A stretch of DNA of 53,308 nt from Zancudomyces culisetae. Its lineage: Eukaryota; Kickxellomycota; Harpellomycetes; Harpellales; Legeriomycetaceae. Positions 41,935 through 52,359 of this stretch are shown in pieces (within the stretch, counting starts at the first letter, position 1; each line of letters begins with the position of its first letter). Below the pieces are notes generated by a model. That model was not told the DNA's origin. It made no database searches and saw only the letters and a program-made list of their open reading frames with translations. Position numbers and translations under genes: made by a program. Location of the stretch: the NCBI GenBank assembly GCA_001969505.1, contig LSSK01001454.1, positions 1-53,308 of the forward strand, in the 5' to 3' direction.

Positions 41935-44311
41935 ATGAATTTTAGGTCCGACAACAATCAGGTGGTCAACCAGCTGCAAAACAGCTTGGCGAAGCTGAAA
42001 TTTATCAGCAACAAATTCATAAACACACTAAGAAAAGGTAAGGATGAACACAAATTTAAAAAGAGTGTATAGGTTATGCTTAAAGCCGATCCTTAAATCA
42101 ATGATGAAAAATAAGTTTTGCTAAACAATTGGAAATTGAAAAATAAAATATAGGAGAAAACTATGAATTGAGAACGGAATTGAATAGCGAATATAGAGAG
42201 AGAAGAAAAGAGGCAGTGAGACGGGTGATAGCCAACATGACAATTGGGAAGGATGTTTCGGGGTTGTTTACGGATGTGTTAAAAAATATGCAAACAGATG
42301 ATTTGGAAATCAAGAAGCTAATATATTTGTATTTGATTAACTACGCAAAAGTGCAACCAGAATTAGTGATCTTGGCAATAAACACATTTGTAAAGGTAAG
42401 GGAAAAAAAATAGTAGAACAATAGAGTGGTACTGATAAATGATTAGCATCGCCAACATGTGTGTGTTTATTAGAAATGGTTTTGGGTAATAGGAAAATTA
42501 ATAGAAAAACTTCTAAAGAAGGGGAACGTGTTGTGAATGGATATAATATATAGGATTCGGAGGATAAAAACCCATTATTGAGGGCACTGTCCATAAGAAC
42601 AATGGGATGTCTCCAGGTCCCAGAAATTTTGGATTACATAATAGATCCGCTGAAGAGATGCTTGAGAGATAAAGACGCGTATGTGAGGAAGACAGCAGTG
42701 GTGTGTGTGGCAAAGATATACGAATTGAGTAGCGAGGCAGCAATTGAGTATGGCTTGGTATCTACGGTGAAGGGAATGGTAACTGATCCAAATGCCATAG
42801 TAGTTGCGAATGTGATATCGAGCTTACGAGAGATGAATCTAAGCAGCAGAAAGAGATACGGAGAAAGTATATGGACACTGAATAAAGATTTGATGGAGAA
42901 GCTGCTAAAAGTACTGAACGACACCACGGAATGGGGACAGGTCTCGATCCTGGAAGCGCTTGCAGAGTATGAGCCAGTAAATAGCAAGGAAGCGGAGCGG
43001 GTGTGTGACGGTGTTTTACCAAGACTGCAACACGCAAATGGAAGTGTGGTTCTGACAGCTATTCGGGTGTTATTGCAGTACGAAAAACATGTCAACGATG
43101 AGGCAGCACTGGCCAAATACAGCAAAAAGATGGTTCCACCATTGGTATCCCTGATGAGTGCAGCACCAGAAATGCAGTATGTAGCACTCAGAAGTATTGG
43201 GTTGGTGATTCGACAACGACCAAAGCTGCTGAGGAACGAGCTTCGTGTGTTCTACTGCAAATACAACGATCCAGATTATATAAAGTTTGAAAAGATGGAG
43301 TTGCTAGTAGCCCTTTGCGAGGAAAAGAACATCGAGATATTGTTGGCAGAATTGGGAGAGTATGCCCGAGAGGTAGATTCTGAAGTCAGCAAGCGGGCAA
43401 TTATAGCCATAGAAAAAGTGGCACTGCAGCATCAAAGCGGCGCACTGAACTGTGCACAGCTGCTTATCGAGTTGTTGAATAACAAGGGCGCAGAAGGTAA
43501 GCAGCATTGCTGTATCGCTTTAAGCAGCATTGCAAGAACGTATAATGATCTGGCTACGGGTATAATATCCCAGCAGGCAATTCCTACACTCATTGAGCAA
43601 TACGAGGAGCTCAATAGTGATGCGGCTGCCAAGGCAAGTCTGATAGATATGGTGGGCGAGTATGAGCTTGATGAGAGCATGATGGCTTACGACTTTTTGG
43701 AGACACTCAGTGCTGAGTTTTTGACAGAAGAGGAAAAGGTGCAGCTAGCGATTGTTCACAGCACCGTCAAGTATTTCCTGAAAAACCCTTCACGAGCACA
43801 GGAGCTGTTGCTTAATATGCTTAAAATGGGTACTGAATCTAGCCAGAGTATGGACGTGCGTGATGTTTCCTACATGTACTGGCGAATGCTGAGCGAATCC
43901 AGCCCAGCCTTTGCAAAAAGAATTATTTTGGTTGATGGACGATCACCAGGTTCTACCCGCCCCACTCCAATTAATCCTTATGAATTGGAAGCCAGAATCA
44001 ACATTCCTCCACACTTGCTAGATACCTTTTTGAGGGAGTTGGGAAGTATCAGTTCGGTATTGCGTGTTGACAAGCAAAATAAACAATCTGCTTTGCTATT
44101 GTCTTCGCTTTCTCAACGAACTGCAGTCGGTGCAATAGCAAATACAAATGCGACCAACAGATACGTACTGTTTGGTGAGGACCACAGCCCTACTGGCGCT
44201 ACATCCTCTTACAGAAATGCTGGTGTTGATTCTGATGGTATGATGTCACAATCAGCAAAAGAAAACGAGCCAGATGACCAAGATGAACCTGAATTGCTGA
44301 TATCGTTTTAA
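41935..44311 (+). CDS. APL2: Beta-adaptin of a clathrin adaptor (AP-1 type likely), three exons
   Basis: Beta-adaptins are large subunits of AP complexes that select cargo and bind clathrin. Exons 41935-42037, 42154-42395 and 42554-44311 join across introns of 116 and 158 nt (GTAAGG-TAG both times), giving 700 aa (yeast Apl2 726). The trunk is well conserved: [20 protein letters not shown], then [20 protein letters not shown], then [20 protein letters not shown], and an [20 protein letters not shown] block, followed by HEAT-like repeats to about residue 590. The family's ending [13 protein letters not shown] is present near residue 515. After the trunk only about 110 residues remain, so there is no full appendage domain. 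The C-terminus is acidic and ends ELLISF, similar to a clathrin box. AP-1 is preferred over AP-2 on overall likeness; I cannot exclude Apl1. Confidence 0.88.
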
Positions 44312-44521
44312 ATAAATAAACAAATAAATCAAGCTTTTTATACTAGTTTTTCGTTTCACTTTTTTTTTTAAGAGAAAAAATACATTTATAAAAAAGATGA
44401 CTTGAAACTATTACTAGCTACTATCAAAACAAAAACATTGGCTACTAAATCAACCAAAATGTGCTAACGCTTTAACTGAAAAATAAAGTGAGGAGAGAGG
44501 AGGAAATCAGTGTAAGCCATA

Positions 44522-47500
44522 TCATAATAACAGTTCGTCTAACGTTTTGATCATGTTTTCGTTTAATTTGACAACATTGGATGAGAAGGAATCGTCATTT
44601 GTATTTGAATTGATACTGTTCCTATTACTAGTATTGTGATTGTGATTAGTATTGGTACTGGAAGTGGAAGTGGAGTTGAGATTAGCTTTTCTCAACAAAT
44701 CATTAGTAACACTAATGTCACTGAAATCCATTGTTAGAGCCATCGGTGGGGTTCCCAGATAATCCGGAATTCCGCTTTTACCATTTTCGTTTCCAATGGT
44801 GTTGCTGCTACTAATATCCCGAACCATTGCCAAAAACGCCTTCATAACATATACACTGTCGTTTCCTGCATTGTGAGGATAATATAGCGAAGACTTGTCT
44901 TTACTCTCATTGCTGCTGCCATTATTACCATTACTATTACCATTACCATCGCCATTTATCAGATTATAGTGATGTAGTATATTAATCAAGCTGGATTTTT
45001 GTGATATCGATCTTGCTACAGCCATAAACAATACGCTTGTATCTACAATACCCCTGATATTCCTGTTAAAATTATGGTTTTCCTTATTGTTGTATTCACC
45101 ATTCATACCACCATTCATGTTGACATCAAGATCTATTCCATGTTGTTTGAGGATCTGCAAATCTGAACGAAGATCATGGCCCAGAATCACTACAAGTGGA
45201 CGTGTGTTACCACTCCCACTGCTGCTGCTGTCATTTTCATTGTTTTTTTCATCGCAGCCGTTTCCAATACTACTTAAATCACTTGCCAGCCTTCTTAGTG
45301 CTGTCCGTAGTGGTGCTACCACGCTTTTTCCATACATGAATTTGTCCCGATAATCTCCAACATATTTTGAGTTATGCAACTGATAATGCTCGGCTATGAT
45401 GTAATGTCTAGCTAAAAACGCACCCTTTTCATCATCATCACCACCATCTTCTTCATACACATCTTCGCTACCATCACCAGCTCCTTTAGTTTTATCGTAC
45501 ATTGCCCACCCAATTTCTAACAAATAATTTTGATTTCTTTCCCACATTTCACAATCTATTGAAACCAGACATACATTTTGGGGCTGATTTTTACTTTTGT
45601 TCTCATTCCCTCCAACCAACTGTGCGAGTTTGTGCCATTGCCCTATAATTTGCCGTAATATTGAGTTTTCTCGCTCCTGTCTGCCCAACTTCTTGTTTGT
45701 CTTTTTCACCTTGTCGTTCATTATTTCAACCACTCGCCTGATATTACCAAACGCACTTGTATTACTACTCGAGTTGTTGTCTGTTATCACTTTTGACGCC
45801 TTTTCAACAGCTAAACCTTTAACATCATATAACTCCACCTGTTCAAGAATATCCGGTTGAACGCTTGGTAGTTTGACCTGGTACTCACTTTCAAGCTGTT
45901 GTTGAACTAATGCGATAGATTCTAACCTAGCTACAATCCCCGCTTTTTTGGTTGTTCTCTCCACACCTATCCCAAATTCGCCTTTTCTCTCTTGGTGATC
46001 ACCTTGAGCCTGAGCTAGAATACTTTTAAATATTTCATATTGGTAAAACAACCGCGTTAGTGTTGCTCTAAACGGATACTCTTTTCCCTCCGCTGTAGAC
46101 ATCCAACTCTTCTCTACCTCTTTCACAAAGCACCAATTCTGCAACATCTCCTGCTCTTTAATCACTCGTCTTGTTTTTACAGGCACACTCTTTTGCTCCT
46201 CTTTATCTTCACCGATTTCTATTACCTCTACACCTGATGTGGTTGTAACATCCTTATTTACACTCAGCGATTTTCTCTTGTCCCCTTTCTCTCGCTCTGC
46301 TTGCAGTAATGCTGCTGCTGCCTTTGATTCCACAGAATTCTTATCCTGTGACGCTAACCCTGCTGCCAATATTCGATCCCTCTTGGTTGCATACGGCCCT
46401 ACTACCACTGGAACAGGTCTCTCTATTTTCGCTGCATCATCAGTTCGCATGTTTGGCCACTCATTTCCTGACTCCCACCAGTGTGCACTTCCCTCCATTT
46501 CCTTTTCACCATCCATTCCACTTGTGTTGCCTTCCCAATCATCAGAAACTAGCTGTTGCCACGCCAAAGCATCCTTTTCTCGTTGAATATCTTCTGTATC
46601 ATCTGTCAAGTCAATTATCTTGCCTTGTTCCGACTGCACTGCCAACTCCACTCTCATCTCCATCAAACTTGCGCTTTTGTTTTGTTCCGATCCGTTCACA
46701 CCAGATGTTATCTTATCAAGCGACTCCTTCAATTTTTCCGAAACTTTGGCCAATCCTATTGACTCCTTCAATATTCTTGACTCTAGCGTAATCTCATCTA
46801 TAGCTGTTTGGTTCTCTTGTATACTATCGCCTTGTGTGTAGCTGGTGCTATCAAAAATTCTGTTCTTATCTTCACAAAACATGCTATCATTACTAGACTT
46901 ATTGATGTCATCCTTGTTCTCCTCACTCCCCTCAACCTTTGTCGAATACTTATACTTTCCTATTATTCCCGAATAGTCGGTTTTTTTAATGACCTCCTCC
47001 ATACTTTTTCTAGAAAAATCTCTTGATTCATCAAGCCTGTTGTCGCCCCAGTCGCCATAAATATCGTCACTATACTCGTTGTTATAATCACCAGTATCGC
47101 TATGGTTATTAGAATGTGAATCAACGTCGCTCCTTTTCGTATGTGCATGCTTGATTATCGATGATACCTTTCTATGTGCCTTACTAGTACGCCCAAACGG
47201 TCGATTGAAAATAGTTACCGGTTTTTGCTGAGTAATTATGTTTTTCATTTCAAGACTCTCTTGCGCTTGATCCTTCTCTTGGTATATGCTTTGTTCGTGA
47301 TCAGAACTATTGCTACTTTCGTATCCAGTCATTCTATTTCTTTTTTTGTGTAACCCTACCTTTATGCCGTTAGAAAGACTTTGTTTGCCACTTTTTTCAC
47401 GACCTAATCCACGTTTACCTCCTCGTATACCACCGTTAATATCACTGTCTAAATTAAATTCGCCACCACTATTTATATCGCTGTTGCCGGCACTAATATG

Positions 47501-47668
47501 TGTGTTATTACCACTATAATTACCACCCTCTTCTTCGCTATCTAGTATCGATATTTTTCGTTTATTTGTGCTTCGCACCACGTCCGTTGAAGGTGTACTC
47601 TTTTCTATGAAAACAAAATGTTGTGCTGGTCCTATTACTGATGTTCTATATTCATACCCTTTGTTCAT
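44522..47668 (-). CDS. DEDDh 3'-5' exonuclease of the Gfd2/YDR514C type with a long disordered N-terminus
   Basis: The 1048 aa frame has its only recognisable domain at the C-terminus (about residues 700-945). The pattern matches the fungal Gfd2/YDR514C nuclease-like family: VSIDCEMWERNQNYLLEIGW, then HYIIAEHYQLHNSKYVGDYR with DKFMYGKS. The acidic catalytic set is complete: D and E in IDCEMWE (about 705-707), D in LGHDLRSDLQIL (about 834), and H plus D in PHNAGNDSVYVM (about 931-935), which defines a DEDDh exonuclease. Asn/Gly/Ser inserts interrupt the domain. Residues 1-500 are low in complexity and rich in Ser, Asn, Asp and Glu, with basic patches that could be nuclear signals. A helical segment follows at about 530-680. 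The nucleic-acid substrate is unknown; Gfd2 has been linked genetically to mRNA export in yeast. The gene converges with beta-adaptin, 210 bp away. Confidence 0.82.
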   Translation of the reverse strand: MNKGYEYRTSVIGPAQHFVFIEKSTPSTDVVRSTNKRKISILDSEEEGGNYSGNNTHISAGNSDINSGGEFNLDSDINGGIRGGKRGLGREKSGKQSLSNGIKVGLHKKRNRMTGYESSNSSDHEQSIYQEKDQAQESLEMKNIITQQKPVTIFNRPFGRTSKAHRKVSSIIKHAHTKRSDVDSHSNNHSDTGDYNNEYSDDIYGDWGDNRLDESRDFSRKSMEEVIKKTDYSGIIGKYKYSTKVEGSEENKDDINKSSNDSMFCEDKNRIFDSTSYTQGDSIQENQTAIDEITLESRILKESIGLAKVSEKLKESLDKITSGVNGSEQNKSASLMEMRVELAVQSEQGKIIDLTDDTEDIQREKDALAWQQLVSDDWEGNTSGMDGEKEMEGSAHWWESGNEWPNMRTDDAAKIERPVPVVVGPYATKRDRILAAGLASQDKNSVESKAAAALLQAEREKGDKRKSLSVNKDVTTTSGVEVIEIGEDKEEQKSVPVKTRRVIKEQEMLQNWCFVKEVEKSWMSTAEGKEYPFRATLTRLFYQYEIFKSILAQAQGDHQERKGEFGIGVERTTKKAGIVARLESIALVQQQLESEYQVKLPSVQPDILEQVELYDVKGLAVEKASKVITDNNSSSNTSAFGNIRRVVEIMNDKVKKTNKKLGRQERENSILRQIIGQWHKLAQLVGGNENKSKNQPQNVCLVSIDCEMWERNQNYLLEIGWAMYDKTKGAGDGSEDVYEEDGGDDDEKGAFLARHYIIAEHYQLHNSKYVGDYRDKFMYGKSVVAPLRTALRRLASDLSSIGNGCDEKNNENDSSSSGSGNTRPLVVILGHDLRSDLQILKQHGIDLDVNMNGGMNGEYNNKENHNFNRNIRGIVDTSVLFMAVARSISQKSSLINILHHYNLINGDGNGNSNGNNGSSNESKDKSSLYYPHNAGNDSVYVMKAFLAMVRDISSSNTIGNENGKSGIPDYLGTPPMALTMDFSDISVTNDLLRKANLNSTSTSSTNTNHNHNTSNRNSINSNTNDDSFSSNVVKLNENMIKTLDELLL

Positions 47669-48380
47669 ATTTGTGCTATTTCACTATCCACATTAAAGAA
47701 AATAATAAAGGTAAAAAACAAAAAAAACAAAACAGTATGAATGGACAGGCCCGAGGAAATATATACTATTACACTACTGCCTTTCGTTTCGCTTTTCTCT
47801 GTTCCCCGCGATTTTAGTATAGTCCGAAAGCTTTAAAAGCTGAGTATCTTTTCAGGTTGTGGTGTTAAATTGCAATTCAACTTTCTGCAAAGTTACGTTA
47901 TGTACTAGCACTATAACAAAAACCTCTTTGATTTCTTTTCCTCAACTTAATTCGTGGTTTATCTGTTTCCACACCTTTAAGGGAAAAAATTTTCCACTAA
48001 TAAAAAAATGAACCTGGGCTTTATTATTTTTCAAACACATCGATTTATTTCGTGTTTGATGTTGTCCTTTAGCATTTCGTTAGTTACACACAGAATCCAC
48101 CAATCACACCTCCCCAGAGTTGTAGTATTTTTAGTAAACCACGTTCTCACCATCTCTCCCCGCTTATTTTTTTATTCTCTCAATTTTATTCTGCCTGGTA
48201 TTCTGGTGTGTTTGGATAAACCATTGGAATTGAGCTTTATTAGAAATAATATTCATTTTCAAGAAAAACCAAGATCGATACCAAAAAGCACGGATGAGCA
48301 ATAAGTGCAATGGCAAATAAAAAAATACGAAACTAAGAAAAGAGAAAGGTATACTAAAAAAAACCCCCAATCATGGCAAT
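47669..48380. promoter_or_regulatory. Promoter of the DEDDh gene and 3' region of the acyl-CoA synthetase gene
   Basis: This 712 bp gap holds an A6T4 block near 47984. A plus-strand frame of 98 aa at 48008-48304 looks like nothing known and is probably not coding. No RNA gene is recognised. Confidence 0.35.
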
Positions 48381-50453
48381 TCAACTTTGTGCATACATTT
48401 CTTCAATCTGTTTCTTATAATACTTTTGGACAAAGGCTCTTTTAATCTTCATTGTTGGTGTGAGTATACCATTAGTTGCAGAATCAAACGGCGTAGCTTC
48501 GATATGTATCTGTTCAACAATTTCATACCCATGCAACTTTGCTTCTCTAGAGGTCTTTATGATTTCTTGGTGTATTGCCTTGATTACCTTGTCGTTATTT
48601 ACCAACTGCTCCAACGAAATTTTTTGTTGTTCATCCATGCTATTCTTTAATATTGATGTTGCAAATGGAATAAATGTTTCTGGGTCTGGAACTACCACCG
48701 CTACCAAGTGGCTTTTGTATGAATCGCCATACACAAATGCCTGCATGATATATTGGTTTGTGCAAATCACATTCTCGACTTTCTCTGGTGCTACATATTT
48801 ACCCTGAGATAGCTTTAGTATATTCTTGAGCCGATCAATTATTGAGATGCTTCCATCTGCATTGAATTGAGCAATGTCCCCTGTTGCTAACCAGCCATCA
48901 CCAACCAGTGTCTCATCGGTCTTCTCCTTATCTTTTAAGTACCCACTAAACACGAGCGGTGATCTAACATGCAACTCACCTCGTGGGTATGGTTTATCAG
49001 TGCTTAGATAGTCCATACTCGGAACATCAACAAGTTTTACTTCAGTCGTTAGAAGTGGCGCACCAACGTTTCCTGTCGTTGGATCGTCGATTTTCTGCAA
49101 TGAAATTAGCGAACTGGTTTCTGTCATCCCTGTTCCATTCGCTATAGGTGATATTAGTGCTACTCTCAGGACCTCGAGGACATTTGGCATAATTGGTGCT
49201 CCACCAGATAGTATCACTTCAACTCTTTTACTAAGTATTGCTTTTGTTTTGTTGAATAGTATCCTATCCCATAAGGCATGTTGGTACCCACCACCACTTC
49301 TTAAAACTGCGATTTTATCACTAAATGCTTTTCTAGAAATCATACCCTTAAGTCCTGGCGCATTAATGGTAGCTGCGATGATTTTATCGTATATTCTGTT
49401 CAAAACCCGGGGAACAGAGCATATAACGGTAGGTTGTAGTGCTTGGCAATCAATTATCAGTCTTGACACATCCCCAGTAAAGTATCCTATTGTTCCCTGT
49501 ACCATTGTTGCCGCGTTTTCTGCTTGCCTTCCAAATGCATGTGCCAGCGGCAAGTAGGAGAAATAGACAAATGGGTTTGGTCTCCTGTCAACTTGGTGAA
49601 AGGCCTTGGCTACAGCAGTATACTGCTCGTGAGTAGAAAGCGCACCCTTGGGTGTTCCAGTGGTTCCTGATGTGTAGCATATTGTGTACAAGTCACTTGG
49701 CTTTGGTGGAAAGTGTGGAATAGGATTGTTTTCACCTATTTTTTCCAGCTCGCCAAGGTCATATAGTTCGATATTTTTTTCTTGTGCCCATTTTTTTAAA
49801 ATTGAGGCTGGGCTAATACCAGTAGCAGGCAGTGAATGTGAGGATGAAGCAAGCTCTTTTTTTTTGTGATCGAGTTGATCTAGTGGGTCTAATGATACTA
49901 TGGCTCTTATGTTTGGTATCTTATCCGCGGCCCTTAGGAGGTTCGCAACTTTATCTAGGCTGCAGAATATCATTGGTGTTTCACTGTGATTGATAATGTA
50001 CTCCATTTCGGATGGAGCACATGTGTCAAACAGTGATACAGTACACAAGCCCTGAGATAGAACAGCATACTCAGTCATTTTCCATTCTGGTCGGTTGATT
50101 GCATAAATACAGACAGGCCAGTCTCTCTTGAGATTTGTTTCTGCTGGATGTGTTTTTTTATACAGCCATATTATACCACTTCCAATATTTGAAATTCTTG
50201 TAGCAGTCTCTTTGTAGGTATAAAACTTGTATTCACCGTATGAATTCGACTCTACATCAAAGGGTCTATATCCTAAGTAGGGTGTATCAGGTGCAAGTTT
50301 AACAGAGTTCCAAAACATGTCATAAACAGTTTTGACTTCAGGATAGTACTCAACATCGGGCGGGTTTCGGTCCTGAAGACACCGGATCACATATGATTCG
50401 CCTTCAACTTTGGGGCCTGGAACAATATACGATTTTTGATTCACGTGTGTCAT
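48381..50453 (-). CDS. Long-chain fatty acid CoA ligase (Faa1/Faa4-like)
   Basis: This enzyme activates long-chain fatty acids to acyl-CoA through an acyl-AMP intermediate. The uninterrupted frame encodes 690 aa, the usual size of fungal Faa proteins. The AMP-binding P-loop is YTSGTTGTPKGALSTHEQ (about residues 260-277). The FACS signature spans about 518-555 (DGWLATGDIAQFNADGSISI, then DRLKNILKLSQGKYVAPEKV), and the adenylate-forming core shows NGTGMTETSSLIS and YLPLAHAFGRQ. The C-terminus (EEMYAQS) is not a classical peroxisomal PTS1, and no membrane segment or signal peptide is clear, so a cytosolic or lipid-droplet/ER-associated synthase is more likely than a peroxisomal one. The choice among FAA1 and its paralogues cannot be made from the sequence. 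Confidence 0.95.
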   Translation of the reverse strand: MTHVNQKSYIVPGPKVEGESYVIRCLQDRNPPDVEYYPEVKTVYDMFWNSVKLAPDTPYLGYRPFDVESNSYGEYKFYTYKETATRISNIGSGIIWLYKKTHPAETNLKRDWPVCIYAINRPEWKMTEYAVLSQGLCTVSLFDTCAPSEMEYIINHSETPMIFCSLDKVANLLRAADKIPNIRAIVSLDPLDQLDHKKKELASSSHSLPATGISPASILKKWAQEKNIELYDLGELEKIGENNPIPHFPPKPSDLYTICYTSGTTGTPKGALSTHEQYTAVAKAFHQVDRRPNPFVYFSYLPLAHAFGRQAENAATMVQGTIGYFTGDVSRLIIDCQALQPTVICSVPRVLNRIYDKIIAATINAPGLKGMISRKAFSDKIAVLRSGGGYQHALWDRILFNKTKAILSKRVEVILSGGAPIMPNVLEVLRVALISPIANGTGMTETSSLISLQKIDDPTTGNVGAPLLTTEVKLVDVPSMDYLSTDKPYPRGELHVRSPLVFSGYLKDKEKTDETLVGDGWLATGDIAQFNADGSISIIDRLKNILKLSQGKYVAPEKVENVICTNQYIMQAFVYGDSYKSHLVAVVVPDPETFIPFATSILKNSMDEQQKISLEQLVNNDKVIKAIHQEIIKTSREAKLHGYEIVEQIHIEATPFDSATNGILTPTMKIKRAFVQKYYKKQIEEMYAQS

Positions 50454-51609
50454 TATCGTGAAGCGTTTATACTAGCTCTTTTTGTTTTTTCGTTTTTTCG
50501 TTTTTTTTTTTTTGTGATAGTGATATTTGTGGCGATCTTAACGTTGAGCTGGTGTGCTATTCCTTCGACTGTTTTTTCTCCTTTTTATATATGGAGTAAA
50601 ATGTATTAGAGTCTGAAGGTAGTAAATGAAATATTAATTTGTATCCAAACTGGAGTATTATTGCTGGTTTGAAAAAGCAGGAAATATGATGGAGTTTGCA
50701 ATCACTCAACTAATCTTTATATTCAACAAAAAATTTAAAAAATTTAAAAACTCGCTAAACCAAAAACATCAAACCTGAAACACGCCAAAAACAATACAAG
50801 ATAATTCTAACTGTCCTGGTAAAACCTGTATTTGACTGAATGCAGAAGTAGGGGTAGCCACTCTGTATGTTCTTCCGAAAATAGCAAGATGTTTCTAAAG
50901 AAAACTGGTTATACAAATAGTTGCATATTTTAAGTCCTAACCAATTTTGGAAACACGGAAAATGGATACTGGACTTGAAACAATACAGCACTGATCGCTC
51001 TTCCCATGTGATATGCTCAAAAAATAAGAAAATGGTACGTCTAATTAACAGTGCAAGTGTTGTGGGGAGACGTTTTTGTGAAAAATGTGTTAGTTTGCTC
51101 ACTAGAACCATACAGTACCAACTCCGATGTAGGTTATGGAGTTTATCCCATATCAGGTACACTTTAAAAGCGTATATACTTCAACAGGTCTAAAAGTAAG
51201 ACTGGGAGGATAACTAAAACATACCAACCCTGTAATAGACTCAAATCACTTATAGTAGTGAGGCTAGTGTAGTCATCGCTTAATTAAGAGCTTTCACCAA
51301 TAGCGATTGACTTTCTTGCTTATCATGAATTATCACGTTTTTGGTCAGGGTATCCTGTACCAAATTGAGAGAACGCTATAAACTCTAACTGTAACCAAAT
51401 CAAAAAAAAAAGAAGTGAAACTAGGATCAAGTATGATATGTTAGTTCCTCTTAATGTTGATCGTTGTTTAATGTCTACATCAATATATTGTGGTAGTTCA
51501 ATAGCATATAGTACGTGAAATGATATAGTATAGTGACAAAAGAAAAAAAGGTCTAATAAGAAATATCTCGTTCTTTCAAAAACGCCGATAGCCCACATCA
51601 AGAATGCTT
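50454..51609. other. 1.2 kb gap: acyl-CoA synthetase promoter and unassigned sequence
   Basis: Next to the start codon the plus strand is T-rich. Overlapping open frames on opposite strands (50755-51162 minus, 135 aa; 50921-51193 plus, 90 aa) have odd compositions (many Cys and Trp in the first) and no family likeness. I do not call a gene here. Confidence 0.35.
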
Positions 51610-51915
51610 TTATTTAGAGTTATAAAGCCCACTAAATTCTCCATTAGATATTTTTTGAAGCAACGAGTCGCAACCACCTATGTGGGTAGAGTTGACAAAA
51701 ATATTTGGAACCGTTTTCTGCTTTGTTAGGTTAAACAATTCCTCCTGGATTTTTTCCCCGTCCGATTCTAGATCCAATTCCATAGTCTTGAAGTTTACGT
51801 TCAACTTTGATATCTCTGATTTTGCTCGAGCGCAATATGGACAATAGGACTTGGAAAACACCATGATCTTGTTGGTATTAACAAGCGACTTTACTAATTT
51901 AGAAATTTGTGACAT
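51610..51915 (-). CDS. Dithiol glutaredoxin (CPYC); 5' end possibly incomplete
   Basis: Glutaredoxins reduce protein and glutathione mixed disulfides with glutathione. From the first in-frame ATG (51915) the protein is 101 aa, the full glutaredoxin fold. The active site is CPYC (C25-C28 in this numbering), the cis-Pro motif is KTVPNIFV (P70) and the glutathione-binding IGGCD is at residues 79-83. It therefore belongs to the Grx1/Grx2 class rather than the monothiol CGFS class. The reading frame stays open for at least 25 codons upstream of this ATG, up to a CTAAC branch-like motif and an AAGTAG acceptor-like site near 51986-52001, so a spliced N-terminal extension (a targeting form, as in yeast Grx2) is possible. 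Confidence 0.9.
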   Translation of the reverse strand: MSQISKLVKSLVNTNKIMVFSKSYCPYCARAKSEISKLNVNFKTMELDLESDGEKIQEELFNLTKQKTVPNIFVNSTHIGGCDSLLQKISNGEFSGLYNSK

Positions 51916-52359
51916 TTCCGGTTCTTTTATCACTTCGGACGTTTGATGTAATATTTCAAGCTTCCTTTCCTTAGGGTCGAATCTACTTGATTGTTAGAGT
52001 ATAGTAAATGTAATAAAGGAGCAAACAGTTGCCACAAAAAAAAAGTCAAAAGGAATGAAAAAATGCGATGATTAAGATTTGAGAAAGTGCAAAAGAGGGC
52101 AAAGTATTTCATTTTAATGGTTTGATGACTAATTCCACGATGAAAATTATAATTTTATTTCTGCTTGGTTATAACTGGCCGTCAAGAATCAGAGCTTAGT
52201 TGGAGTAATGAATTCATTAAACAACGCAAAAAAAAAGAGACTAAGGTCATCGCAAAAATAATCTATAGTTAAAAGGTTTAACGGATGCCAAATGCCGAGT
52301 AATAGAGAGCTGGACGTCGACATGCTGTTTTAGATAAAAGTACATTAGAAATAAAAAAG
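51916..52359. promoter_or_regulatory. Divergent promoter between glutaredoxin and the NTR2-like gene
   Basis: This 444 bp gap carries the possible upstream coding part and acceptor site of the glutaredoxin gene (to about 52001). Further upstream, a separate minus-strand frame starts with a hydrophobic signal-like stretch at 52112, but I could not splice it in frame to the glutaredoxin. The remainder is AT-rich promoter sequence. Confidence 0.4.

Noticed and set aside
50755-51162. 135-codon minus-strand frame in the gap after the acyl-CoA synthetase promoter
   Set aside because: Unusual composition (many Cys and Trp), an equally open frame on the opposite strand, no recognisable motif and no splice context.
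51930-52112. Signal-like 60-codon frame as a first exon of the glutaredoxin
   Set aside because: The only GT between them (GTGGCA) is a poor donor and gives the wrong phase; no in-frame join was found.
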